From positions 124,001 to 188,000 of the forward strand of contig WGNQ01000004.1 in the NCBI GenBank assembly GCA_016124455.1: a stretch of DNA of 64,000 nucleotides, in the 5' to 3' direction. The notes beneath the pieces were generated by a model, which had not been told where the DNA came from, did not search any database, and was given only the letters and a program-made list of their open reading frames with translations. This document shows, in pieces, positions 56,660 to 64,000 of this stretch. Position 1 is the first letter of the stretch. Every line of letters begins with the position of its first letter. Source of the DNA: Sideroxydans sp. (GTDB lineage Bacteria > Pseudomonadota > Gammaproteobacteria > Burkholderiales > Gallionellaceae). The translations under genes were made by a program, and so were the position numbers.

Positions 56660-57202
56660 ATGAGAATAGCCCTTGCGCTTGGATGGCTGGCAGCATTTTT
56701 TGCGATGCCGGCATATGCAGCACTGAAGGTCGGCGCCATGGCGCCGGATTTTGTGACCCAGGCATCGCTGGGCGGCAAGGTGTTTACCTATTCGCTGGCG
56801 GACGCGCTGAAGAAAGGTCCGGTGGTACTGTATTTCTATCCGGCCGCGTTCACCAAGGGCTGCACCATCGAGGCGCATGATTTTGCCGATGCGATTGAAA
56901 AATACCAGGCGCTCGGTGCGAGCGTGATCGGCGTTTCCCACGACGATATCGACAAGCTGAACAAGTTTTCGGTCAGCGAATGCCGCAGCAAATTTCCGGT
57001 GGCGGCCGATCCCGACCAGCGCATCATGAAATCCTACGATGCGGTTCTCCTGCCCTTCCTGCATTACGCCGACCGGACGTCCTACGTGATCGCGCCCAGT
57101 GGCGAGATCATCTATACCTACACCGCCATGCAGCCCGACAATCACGTCAAGAATACGCTGGACGCGCTGCGTAAATGGATTGCGGAACAAAAGACCCGAT
57201 AA
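56660..57202 (+). CDS. periplasmic peroxiredoxin, AhpC/TSA (BCP-like) family
   Basis: This 180-aa protein has a signal peptide (cleavage after AYA, residue 20) and a thioredoxin-fold peroxiredoxin domain. The peroxidatic cysteine is Cys68 in FYPAAFTKGCT. The classical BCP resolving cysteine five residues on is replaced by His73, while Cys108 (SECRSKF) could serve instead, so the mechanism may be atypical. It presumably reduces peroxides in the periplasm. GGAG lies 6 nt before ATG 56660. A possible weak terminator, GGGTGCC/GGCACCC, lies at 57216-57243. Confidence 0.88.
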   Translation: MRIALALGWLAAFFAMPAYAALKVGAMAPDFVTQASLGGKVFTYSLADALKKGPVVLYFYPAAFTKGCTIEAHDFADAIEKYQALGASVIGVSHDDIDKLNKFSVSECRSKFPVAADPDQRIMKSYDAVLLPFLHYADRTSYVIAPSGEIIYTYTAMQPDNHVKNTLDALRKWIAEQKTR

Positions 57203-57297
57203 ATATCGCGGGCCTGGGTGCCGTTTGCCGACGTGTGGCACCCTTCCCCTGCGCCGGGGCTGCCTGCAAGTTCGCAAACAATCCGGTAGTGCCCAGG

Positions 57298-57306
57298 TGG
57301 TATAAT
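57298..57306 (+). promoter_or_regulatory. extended -10 promoter of argS
   Basis: TGGTATAAT is a perfect extended -10 (TG-N-TATAAT) followed by CCGCGCC, 27 bp before the argS ATG. No -35 is evident. Confidence 0.65.
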
Positions 57307-57332
57307 CCGCGCCTCTTTAAAGGTGCTGTGTC

Positions 57333-59009
57333 ATGTCTGCCGTATTGAATTTCAAAACCCATCTTGCCGAATTATTTGCGCAGGCCTTGCGCACCGTGGC
57401 GCCGGATCATGCTGCCACGACCATCCTGATCGAGCGCCCCAAGCTGGCGGCGCATGGCGACTATGCCTGCAATCTGGCGATGCAGCTGGCCAAGCCGTTG
57501 CGTCGGCCGCCGCGCGAGATCGCGCAGGCGCTGATTGCGGCGTTGCCCCAATCCGGCGTGATAGAAAAACTCGAAATCGCCGGTGCCGGATTCATCAACG
57601 TGTCGATTACCACCGCCGCCAAGCAGTCGGTGGTGCATGGCGTATTGCAGGCGGGTGCGGGTTATGGCCATGTGCATGTCGGCGCGGGGCGCAAGGTGGG
57701 GGTGGAGTTCGTTTCCGCGAATCCTACCGGGCCGCTGCATGTCGGCCACGGGCGCGGTGCGGCGGTGGGCGATTGCCTGTGCCGTGTGCTGCATGCGGCG
57801 GGCTGGAACGTGACGCGCGAGTTCTATTACAACGATGCGGGCGCACAGATCGATAACCTGACGCGTTCGGTGCAGTTGCGTTGCAAGGGGCTGACGCCCG
57901 ACGATCCGTCCTGGCCGGAAGGCGGCTATCGCGGTGATTACATCATCGACGTGGCACGTGCTTACCTGGCACAGGAAACGGTGGAGGCGGACGACCAGCG
58001 CATCACCGGCAAGGGCGATGCGGAGGACACCGAAGCGATCCGCCACTTTGCGGTAGCCTATCTGCGCCGCGAGCAGGACCTGGATCTGCGCGCGTTCGGC
58101 GTCGAGTTCGACGTGTTCGCGCTCGAGTCGGCGCTATATACCGACGGCAAGGTGCAGGAGGCGGTGGACAAGCTGATTGCGAGCGGCCATACCTACGAGC
58201 AGGACGATGCACTGTGGCTGCGCACCACCGATTTCGGCGACGACAAGGACCGCGTGATGCGCAAGTCCGACGGCGGCTATACCTATTTCGTGCCGGATGT
58301 GGCCTATCACCTGGACAAGTGGCGGCGCGGCTTTGAGCGCGTGATCAACGAGCAGGGCGCCGATCACCACAGCACGATCACCCGCGTGCGTGCCGGGTTG
58401 CAGGCGCTTGACGCCGGCATTCCCACGGGCTGGCCGGACTACGTGCTGCACCAGATGGTGACGGTGCTGAAGAACGGCGAAGAGGTGAAAATCTCCAAGC
58501 GCGCCGGCAGCTACGTCACGCTGCGCGACCTGATCGACGAGGTGGGCTGCGACGCGACGCGTTATTTCCTCGCCGCGCGGCACCCCGATTCGCAGCTGGT
58601 ATTCGACATCGACCTCGCGAAATCGCAGAGCAACGACAATCCGGTGTATTACATCCAGTACGCACACGCCCGCATCTACGGGGTGCTCGCGCAATGGGGC
58701 GGCGACAAGCAGCTGTTGCAGCATACTGCTGTCGCTGCGCTGGACAGCGACTACGAAACTGTGCTGTTGCAGCGTATGATCGACTATCCGCAGGTGGTCG
58801 AGACCGCGGCGCAGGAACTCGCGCCCCACTTGATCGCGTTCTACCTCAAAGAATTGGCGGCGGATTTTCACAGCTACTATAATGCCTCGCGCTTTCTGGT
58901 CGAGGACGAGGCACTCAAGCTGGCACGGCTGGCGTTGATCGAGGCGCTGGCGCAGGTAATGCGTAACGGGCTGGACTTGCTGGGCGTTAGCGCACCGGAA
59001 AAAATGTAA
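57333..59009 (+). CDS. argS: arginyl-tRNA synthetase
   Basis: The 558-aa class-I synthetase has an N-terminal Add-1 domain (about 1-110), the HIGH motif as HVGH in [19 protein letters not shown], the KMSKS counterpart [15 protein letters not shown], and the anticodon-binding helical domain ending in [10 protein letters not shown]. It charges tRNA-Arg and needs the tRNA for activation. It heads a cluster with the SPOR gene (11-bp gap), dsbA and an SDR gene. Confidence 0.97.
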   Translation: MSAVLNFKTHLAELFAQALRTVAPDHAATTILIERPKLAAHGDYACNLAMQLAKPLRRPPREIAQALIAALPQSGVIEKLEIAGAGFINVSITTAAKQSVVHGVLQAGAGYGHVHVGAGRKVGVEFVSANPTGPLHVGHGRGAAVGDCLCRVLHAAGWNVTREFYYNDAGAQIDNLTRSVQLRCKGLTPDDPSWPEGGYRGDYIIDVARAYLAQETVEADDQRITGKGDAEDTEAIRHFAVAYLRREQDLDLRAFGVEFDVFALESALYTDGKVQEAVDKLIASGHTYEQDDALWLRTTDFGDDKDRVMRKSDGGYTYFVPDVAYHLDKWRRGFERVINEQGADHHSTITRVRAGLQALDAGIPTGWPDYVLHQMVTVLKNGEEVKISKRAGSYVTLRDLIDEVGCDATRYFLAARHPDSQLVFDIDLAKSQSNDNPVYYIQYAHARIYGVLAQWGGDKQLLQHTAVAALDSDYETVLLQRMIDYPQVVETAAQELAPHLIAFYLKELAADFHSYYNASRFLVEDEALKLARLALIEALAQVMRNGLDLLGVSAPEKM

Positions 59010-59020
59010 AGGATGATGGC

Positions 59021-59647
59021 ATGAGCAGAAACAACGGTACCCGATCTCCCGCACCGCGCAACAAGGGCGGCTCAATGTTCGCAGGCATCGTGCTGGGCAT
59101 GGTGCTGGGCGTGGCGATTGCCGGCGGCGTGGCGTGGTATATCCTGAAATTGCCCAGCCCGTTCGTCAATAAAGGACAGCGGCATGAGCTGTCCGATCCC
59201 CAGGCTGCGCCTGCGGGCGAGCCGCAAACGCCTGCATCCTCTCCGGCCACGGCAGCGACTGCGGCGCCTGCCGCCGCCGGCGATAACGGCAAGCCGCGCT
59301 TTGAATTCTACAAGGTGCTGACCGACAAGCAGGACGGCAGCCTGCCGGCGCAGCAGGCCCCGGCACAGCCCGCGGCACCTGCTGCGCCGGCCGCCACCAA
59401 GGCTGCGCCGAACCAGGCGTCTTTCCTGCAGGCCGGCTCGTTCTCCAGCGAGGGCGATGCGGACAAGGTAAAGGCCAAGCTTGCCTTGCTCGGCATGGAA
59501 GCCAGCGTTCAGACCGTCACCATTCCCGGCAAGGGCGTGTGGCATCGTGTGCGTCTCGGGCCGTACCGCAACTCGGATGAGATGAATAAAGCACGTGCGA
59601 CATTGAAACAAAACGGGGTGGACGCCACTCCAATGCGGGACCAGTAA
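59021..59647 (+). CDS. SPOR-domain cell-division-type protein
   Basis: This 208-aa bitopic protein has a short cytoplasmic start, one membrane helix (about 19-42; MFAGIVLGMVLGVAIAGGVA), a long Ala/Pro/Gln-rich periplasmic linker (about 60-130) and a C-terminal SPOR domain (about 130-205; FLQAGSFSSEGDADKVKAKL, then RVRLGPYRNSDEMNKA). SPOR domains bind denuded septal peptidoglycan, pointing to a FtsN/DedD-like envelope role. It lies between argS and dsbA, a common betaproteobacterial order. Confidence 0.9.
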   Translation: MSRNNGTRSPAPRNKGGSMFAGIVLGMVLGVAIAGGVAWYILKLPSPFVNKGQRHELSDPQAAPAGEPQTPASSPATAATAAPAAAGDNGKPRFEFYKVLTDKQDGSLPAQQAPAQPAAPAAPAATKAAPNQASFLQAGSFSSEGDADKVKAKLALLGMEASVQTVTIPGKGVWHRVRLGPYRNSDEMNKARATLKQNGVDATPMRDQ

Positions 59648-59671
59648 GGCGATCATTAAAGGAGGAAGCAG

Positions 59672-60295
59672 GTGAAACTGATCAAGCGTATTTTTCTGGT
59701 GCTGGCCATGTTGTGCGCCACCCAGGCCATGGCCGAGCCCCAGTTGGGCAAGGAATACAAACTGCTCAACCCGCCGCAGCCTACCCATAGCGGCAACAAG
59801 GTCGAGGTGCTGGAATTCTTCTTTTATGGCTGCATCCATTGTTTCTACCTGCATCCCGGATTGAGCGCCTGGGAAAAGAAAATGCCCGGGGATGTCCAGC
59901 TGACGTACGTGCCGACCATCTTCCGCGATAGCTGGGAGCCGATGGCGAATACCTATTACGCACTGGAGCTGATGGGCGAGCGCAAACGTCTCGACGATGC
60001 GCTGTTCAAGGCATGGAATGTCGACAATGTCGATCTCAGCGACGAATCCAGGATTGCTGCCTTCCTGTCGCAGCACGGCGTGGACAGCAAGAAATTCGGT
60101 GAGCTGTACAACTCGTTTACCGTGGAGACCAAGGTGTTGCGCAGCAAGCAGATGGTGCAGAGCTACCGCATTATGGGTACGCCGACGCTGATCGTGGACG
60201 GCAAGTACGTGATTGAAGGCCTTGAGCCTGACGAGACCATCCGCGTGCTGGATGCGGTGGTTGAACGGGCCCGCAAAGAGCATTCGCGGAAATAG
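59672..60295 (+). CDS. dsbA: thiol:disulfide interchange protein DsbA
   Basis: The 207-aa periplasmic oxidase has a signal peptide (cleaved near MAEP, residue 21), a thioredoxin fold with active site CIHC (Cys54, Cys57) in FFFYGCIHC, and the cis-Pro loop MGTPTLIVDG. It introduces disulfides into exported proteins, LptD being a typical client of the family. Start GTG 59672 has GGAGG 6 nt upstream. It overlaps the SDR gene as TAGTG. Confidence 0.95.
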   Translation: MKLIKRIFLVLAMLCATQAMAEPQLGKEYKLLNPPQPTHSGNKVEVLEFFFYGCIHCFYLHPGLSAWEKKMPGDVQLTYVPTIFRDSWEPMANTYYALELMGERKRLDDALFKAWNVDNVDLSDESRIAAFLSQHGVDSKKFGELYNSFTVETKVLRSKQMVQSYRIMGTPTLIVDGKYVIEGLEPDETIRVLDAVVERARKEHSRK

Positions 60296-61053
60296 TGAAC
60301 GTTGTAGTCAGTGGTGCGTCGAGCGGCCTGGGCCTGGCGCTGGCGCGCCACTATCTTGAGCACGGCGCCGCCGTCGCCGCCATCGCCCGTCGCGGCGAAT
60401 TGCTGCAATCCCTTGCCGCCGAGTTTCCCAGCCAGGTTCATGTTTATGCATTCGATGTGCGCGATGCCGTTGCCATGCAGGCCGCCGCACAGGATTTCAT
60501 CGACCACCGGGGCGCGCCGGATATCGTCATTGCCAATGCCGGGGTAAGCGTCGGTACGCTCACCGAATATGCCGAGGACCTCGACGCATTCCAGCAAGTG
60601 CTGGACATTAACGTGATGGGCATGGTGGCAACCTTCCAGCCCTTTGTCGCGGCGATGCGCGCGGTGCAGCAAGGCAAACTGGTCGGCATCGCCAGCGTTG
60701 CCGGTTTTCGCGGCCTGCCCGGCGCAAGCGCCTACTCCGCTTCCAAGGCGGCAGCCATCTCGTATCTGGAGTCGCTGCGGGTCGAATTGCACGGCAGCGG
60801 CGTGCGCGTGGTGACGATCTGTCCTGGCTACATCCGGACGCCGATGACCGATATCAATCCCTATGCCATGCCGTTCATCCTCGAGGCGGACGAGGCGGCA
60901 CGGCGTATGGCGCGCGTCATTGCACAGGGGAAATCGTTTGCCGTGGTGCCGTGGCAGATGGCGCTGGCCGGGCGCTTGCTGAAGCTGTTGCCGAACTGGC
61001 TGTACGACCGGCTGTTCAGCCGGGCGCCGCACAAACCGCGCGGGCTGCTCTAG
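60295..61053 (+). CDS. short-chain dehydrogenase/reductase family protein
   Basis: The 252-aa Rossmann enzyme has the NAD(P) motif [13 protein letters not shown] (residues about 5-17), NAG in IANAGVS, the catalytic Ser in GIASVAGF, and the YxxxK motif in [13 protein letters not shown]. An RTPMTD segment and hydrophobic C-terminus ([16 protein letters not shown]) suggest membrane association. The basic residue after the glycine motif (ARRGE) favours NADP. The substrate is unknown. GTG start 60295 overlaps the dsbA stop. It converges on gatB with interlocking stops. Confidence 0.88.
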   Translation: MNVVVSGASSGLGLALARHYLEHGAAVAAIARRGELLQSLAAEFPSQVHVYAFDVRDAVAMQAAAQDFIDHRGAPDIVIANAGVSVGTLTEYAEDLDAFQQVLDINVMGMVATFQPFVAAMRAVQQGKLVGIASVAGFRGLPGASAYSASKAAAISYLESLRVELHGSGVRVVTICPGYIRTPMTDINPYAMPFILEADEAARRMARVIAQGKSFAVVPWQMALAGRLLKLLPNWLYDRLFSRAPHKPRGLL

Positions 61054-62579
61054 CCCGCCAGTTTCTGTTTCAGGATTTCGTTGAGCTGGGCCGGATTGGC
61101 CTTGCCCTTGCTGGCCTTCATCGCCAGGCCGACGAAGAAACCGAACAGCTTGTCCTTGCCGCTGCGGTATTCCGCAACCTTGTCCGCGTTGGCGGCGATG
61201 ATCTCGTCCACCAGCGCCTCGATCGCACCACTGTCGGAAACCTGTTTCAGTCCCCTGGCCTCGATGATCGCATCGGCTTCGCCGCCCTCCTCCGCCCACA
61301 TGATGCGGAACACTTCCTTGGCGCCGGAGTTGGAGATGGTGCCGTCGGCGATGCGCATGAGGATGCTGCCGAGCTGTTGCGCGCTGATTGGGCTTTGCGT
61401 GATGTCCAGTCCGTCGCGGTTCAGTTGCGCGCTGACTTCTCCCATAACCCAGTTAGCGCATAGTTTTGCATTCTCTTGACCTACGACAGTTACGCAGGCC
61501 TCGAAATAATCGGCTAACTCCTTACTGGAGACAAGAGTGGTTGCATCGTATTCCGAAAGACCATACATCACTTGATTGTAGGCAATTGTGATGTCTTGAC
61601 GAAGCTTGATGCAGTAGGCTTTATATGCATCTTCATTTTCAGACATAAACGCAATTCTGCGTTTAATTGGAAGAACTGGCATGTTGGCGCGAATTTCTTC
61701 AATCCATTCCGCCGAAATTTCAAGCGGCAGCAGGTCGGGATCGGGGAAGTAGCGGTAGTCGTGCGCGTCTTCCTTGCTGCGCATCATGCGTGTCTCGCCG
61801 CTGTCCGGGTCGAACAGGATGGTGGCCTGCTGTACCTTGCCGCCGTTTTCGATGGTGTCGATCTGCCATTGCACTTCGTAGTCGATGGCCTGCTGCATGA
61901 ACTTGAACGAGTTGAGGTTCTTGATCTCGCGGCGCGTGCCCAGCGGTTCGCCGGGGCGGCGCACCGACACGTTCACGTCGCAGCGGAACGAACCTTCCTG
62001 CATGTTGCCGTCGCAGATGCCGATCCAGCGCACCAGCGTGTGCAGCGTCTTGGCATAGGCCACGGCCTCGGCGGCCGAGCACATGTCCGGCTCGGACACG
62101 ATTTCCAGCAGCGGCGTGCCGGCGCGGTTCAGGTCGACGCCGGTCATGCCGTGGAAGTCGCCGTGCAGCGATTTGCCCGCATCTTCTTCGAGGTGGGCAC
62201 GGGTGATGCGCACCACTTTTTCATAGGGCTTGGCGTTGCCGGACAGCGGTTCGACCTGGATGGTGAGCTGGCCGTTGCCGACCACCGGCAGGTCGAACTG
62301 GCTGATCTGGTAGCCCTTGGGCAGGTCGGGGTAGAAGTAATTCTTGCGCGCGAATACCGAGCGCGGCGCGAGGTGCGCGCCGGTGGCGAGGCCGAACCTG
62401 ATCGCGCGTTCCACCGCGCCCTTGTTCAGCACCGGCAGCACGCCGGGCAGTGCGATGCTCACCGCATCGGCCTGCGTGTTCGGTTCGGCACCGTATGCGG
62501 TCGAGGCGCCGGAGAAGATTTTGGTGTGGGTCGAAAGCTGCGCATGCACTTCCAGGCCGATGACGATTTCCCAGGTCAT
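61050..62579 (-). CDS. gatB: aspartyl/glutamyl-tRNA amidotransferase subunit B, with an internal low-GC segment
   Basis: This 509-aa subunit of GatCAB phosphorylates and amidates Glu-tRNA-Gln / Asp-tRNA-Asn. Signatures are [13 protein letters not shown] at the start, the [18 protein letters not shown] block, [13 protein letters not shown], and a YqeY-type tail domain (about 360-509). It is about 25-30 residues longer than usual: residues about 315-338, between [13 protein letters not shown] and YGLSEYD, look inserted. The DNA for residues about 288-380 (61440-61718) is clearly AT-richer (35-43% GC by hand count of 61501-61680) than the rest. The frame stays open. It is 9 bp downstream of gatA. 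Confidence 0.95.
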   Translation of the reverse strand: MTWEIVIGLEVHAQLSTHTKIFSGASTAYGAEPNTQADAVSIALPGVLPVLNKGAVERAIRFGLATGAHLAPRSVFARKNYFYPDLPKGYQISQFDLPVVGNGQLTIQVEPLSGNAKPYEKVVRITRAHLEEDAGKSLHGDFHGMTGVDLNRAGTPLLEIVSEPDMCSAAEAVAYAKTLHTLVRWIGICDGNMQEGSFRCDVNVSVRRPGEPLGTRREIKNLNSFKFMQQAIDYEVQWQIDTIENGGKVQQATILFDPDSGETRMMRSKEDAHDYRYFPDPDLLPLEISAEWIEEIRANMPVLPIKRRIAFMSENEDAYKAYCIKLRQDITIAYNQVMYGLSEYDATTLVSSKELADYFEACVTVVGQENAKLCANWVMGEVSAQLNRDGLDITQSPISAQQLGSILMRIADGTISNSGAKEVFRIMWAEEGGEADAIIEARGLKQVSDSGAIEALVDEIIAANADKVAEYRSGKDKLFGFFVGLAMKASKGKANPAQLNEILKQKLAG

Positions 62580-62588
62580 GATGTTTCC

Positions 62589-64000
62589 TTACAGCGCCTG
62601 CGGCGCGCGGCTGTGCCAGTCGGTCGCCAGTTGGTATTGGTGCGCGACATTCAGCATGCGCGCCTCGTCGAAATAGTTGCCGATGATCTGCAGGCCGACC
62701 GGCATGTCGTTCGCGCCGAAGCCGCACGGGATCGACATGCCGGGCAGGCCGGCGAGGTTGACCGCGATGGTGTAGATGTCGGACAGGTACATCTGCACCG
62801 GATCGTCGCCCTTCTCGCCGAGCTTGAATGCGGTGGACGGAGAAGTCGGCCCCATGATCACGTCGCATTGCCTGAACGCCTCGGTGAAATCCTGCGCGAT
62901 CAGGCGGCGAATCTTCTGCGCCTGCAGGTAGTAGGCGTCGTAATAGCCGTGGCTCAGCACATAGGTGCCGATCATGATGCGGCGCTTAACCTCTTCGCCG
63001 AAGCCCTGCGCGCGGCTCTGCTCGTACATGTCGGCGAGGTCGCTGTATTCGGGTGCGCGGTAGCCGTAGCGCACGCCGTCGAAGCGCGACAGGTTGCTCG
63101 ATGCCTCGGCCGGTGCCAGCACGTAGTACACCGGGATCGACAGCCGGGTGTTGGGCAGGCTGATCTCGACCACGGTGGCGCCGAGTTTCCGGTATTCGGC
63201 AATCGCGGCCTCTACGGACTGCGCCACGTCGCTGCCCAGACCTTCTGCGAAGAACTCTTTCGGCAGGCCGATGCGCAGGCCGTTCAGCGGTTTGTCCAGG
63301 TCGCGTGCGTAGTCTTCCTTGTCGCGCCGCAGCGAAGTCGAATCGCGCTCGTCGAAGCCGGCCATGGTGTTCAGCAGCAGCGCCAGGTCTTCCGCGCTGC
63401 GCCCCATCGGCCCGGCCTGGTCGAGGCTGGAAGCGAACGCGATCATGCCGTAGCGCGAGCACACGCCGTAGGTTGGTTTCAGGCCGGAGATGCCGCACAG
63501 TGCTGCGGGCTGGCGAATCGAACCGCCGGTGTCGGTGCCGGTGGCCGCCGCGCACAGCCGTGCCGCGACGGCGGCCGCGGTGCCGCCGGACGAACCGCCC
63601 GGCACGCGCGCCTGATCCCACGGGTTCTTGACCGGGCCGTAGTGCGAGGTTTCGTTCGACGAGCCCATCGCGAATTCGTCCATGTTGGTCTTGCCGAGGT
63701 TGATTGCGCCGGCGTTGTTGAACTGCGAAATCACGTGCGCATCGTAGGGCGAAACGAAGTTATGCAGCATCCTGGAGCCGCAGGTGGTGAGCCAGTCTTT
63801 TGCGCAGAAGATGTCCTTCTGAGCGACCGGGATGCCGGTCAGCGCTTCTGTATTGCCGCCCGCGAGGCGCATGTCGGCAGCTTTCGCCTGCGCCAGGCTG
63901 ATCTCCGGATTCACCGTGATGTAGGCGTTAAGCCGGGGGTTCAGCTGGGCGATGCGGTCGAGATAGAGCTGGGTCAGCTCGACACTGGAAATCTTTTTGG
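62589..64000 (-). CDS. gatA: aspartyl/glutamyl-tRNA amidotransferase subunit A, partial (5' end outside window)
   Basis: About 470 codons of the amidase-signature subunit are present and the frame is open to the window edge; the first residues visible ([20 protein letters not shown]) are near the usual N-terminus, so only a few codons are missing. The catalytic triad is visible: Lys in [10 protein letters not shown], cis-Ser in GGSSGG and the nucleophile Ser in [11 protein letters not shown]. It hydrolyses glutamine to feed ammonia to GatB. The GTG at 63914 is an internal Val, not the start. gatC should lie just beyond 64000 on the minus strand. Confidence 0.96.
   Translation of the reverse strand, partial: KKISSVELTQLYLDRIAQLNPRLNAYITVNPEISLAQAKAADMRLAGGNTEALTGIPVAQKDIFCAKDWLTTCGSRMLHNFVSPYDAHVISQFNNAGAINLGKTNMDEFAMGSSNETSHYGPVKNPWDQARVPGGSSGGTAAAVAARLCAAATGTDTGGSIRQPAALCGISGLKPTYGVCSRYGMIAFASSLDQAGPMGRSAEDLALLLNTMAGFDERDSTSLRRDKEDYARDLDKPLNGLRIGLPKEFFAEGLGSDVAQSVEAAIAEYRKLGATVVEISLPNTRLSIPVYYVLAPAEASSNLSRFDGVRYGYRAPEYSDLADMYEQSRAQGFGEEVKRRIMIGTYVLSHGYYDAYYLQAQKIRRLIAQDFTEAFRQCDVIMGPTSPSTAFKLGEKGDDPVQMYLSDIYTIAVNLAGLPGMSIPCGFGANDMPVGLQIIGNYFDEARMLNVAHQYQLATDWHSRAPQAL

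Overview
The window is a stretch of ordinary chromosome from a betaproteobacterium. A Nitrosomonadales/Gallionellaceae-like relative fits best, but no marker here fixes the genus. The evidence for this is an SAH riboswitch ahead of ahcY-metF, the lptD-surA-pdxA-ksgA operon with divergent amgK-murU, pilMNOPQ next to aroKB, petABC, and an argS-SPOR-dsbA cluster. Genes are tightly packed, with many ATGA or TAATG stop/start overlaps and GC-rich third positions. I saw no insertion sequence, prophage, integrase or CRISPR array.

Layout. 1-0.4 kb: end of xthA and tRNA-Phe. 0.5-2.6 kb: groES-groEL under a CIRCE operator. 2.6-6.5 kb: bioA, a PBP4-type dacB, an outer-membrane barrel gene and a 5'-truncated tandem copy of it. 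6.5-9.7 kb, minus strand: two LpxL-type acyltransferases and ubiD. 9.8-15.5 kb: metK, then an SAH riboswitch driving ahcY, a small membrane protein gene and metF, followed by trhP/yegQ and yhcH. 15.5-19.7 kb, minus strand: amgK-murU-pepP-ubiH. 19.8-25.1 kb: lptD-surA-pdxA-ksgA. 25.1-30.1 kb: gloA, thiD-thiE-hemL-engB and hemB. 30.1-33.1 kb, minus strand: PBP1A and a nucleotidyltransferase-like gene. 33.2-41.0 kb: pilMNOPQ and aroK-aroB-dgt. 41.1-50.8 kb: gltB-gltD-hemE and priA. 50.9-54.8 kb: petABC and an FAD-linked oxidase. 54.9-57.2 kb: an NYN protein, a small low-GC patch with two little-known genes, and a periplasmic peroxiredoxin. 57.3-61.1 kb: argS, a SPOR protein, dsbA and an SDR. 61-64 kb, minus strand: gatB and the 3' part of gatA.

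The genes form recognisable modules: the activated-methyl cycle (metK, ahcY, metF), envelope biogenesis (lptD, surA, the acyltransferases, PBP1A, PBP4, amgK-murU), type IV pilus assembly, heme synthesis (hemL, hemB, hemE), glutamate synthase, the bc1 complex and protein folding.

The most interesting unexplained signals are as follows. (1) A predicted small RNA of about 107 nt lies on the minus strand between engB and hemB. It has four stems, pyrimidine-rich loops, an intrinsic terminator and a sigmaE-like promoter, and it sits against engB as enterobacterial Spot 42 and Pseudomonas ErsA do. (2) A low-GC segment inside gatB codes for an extra stretch of about 24 residues. (3) DnaA-box-like sites lie in the hemE-priA gap. 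(4) Near-identical 23-bp direct repeats bracket a low-GC lipoprotein gene.
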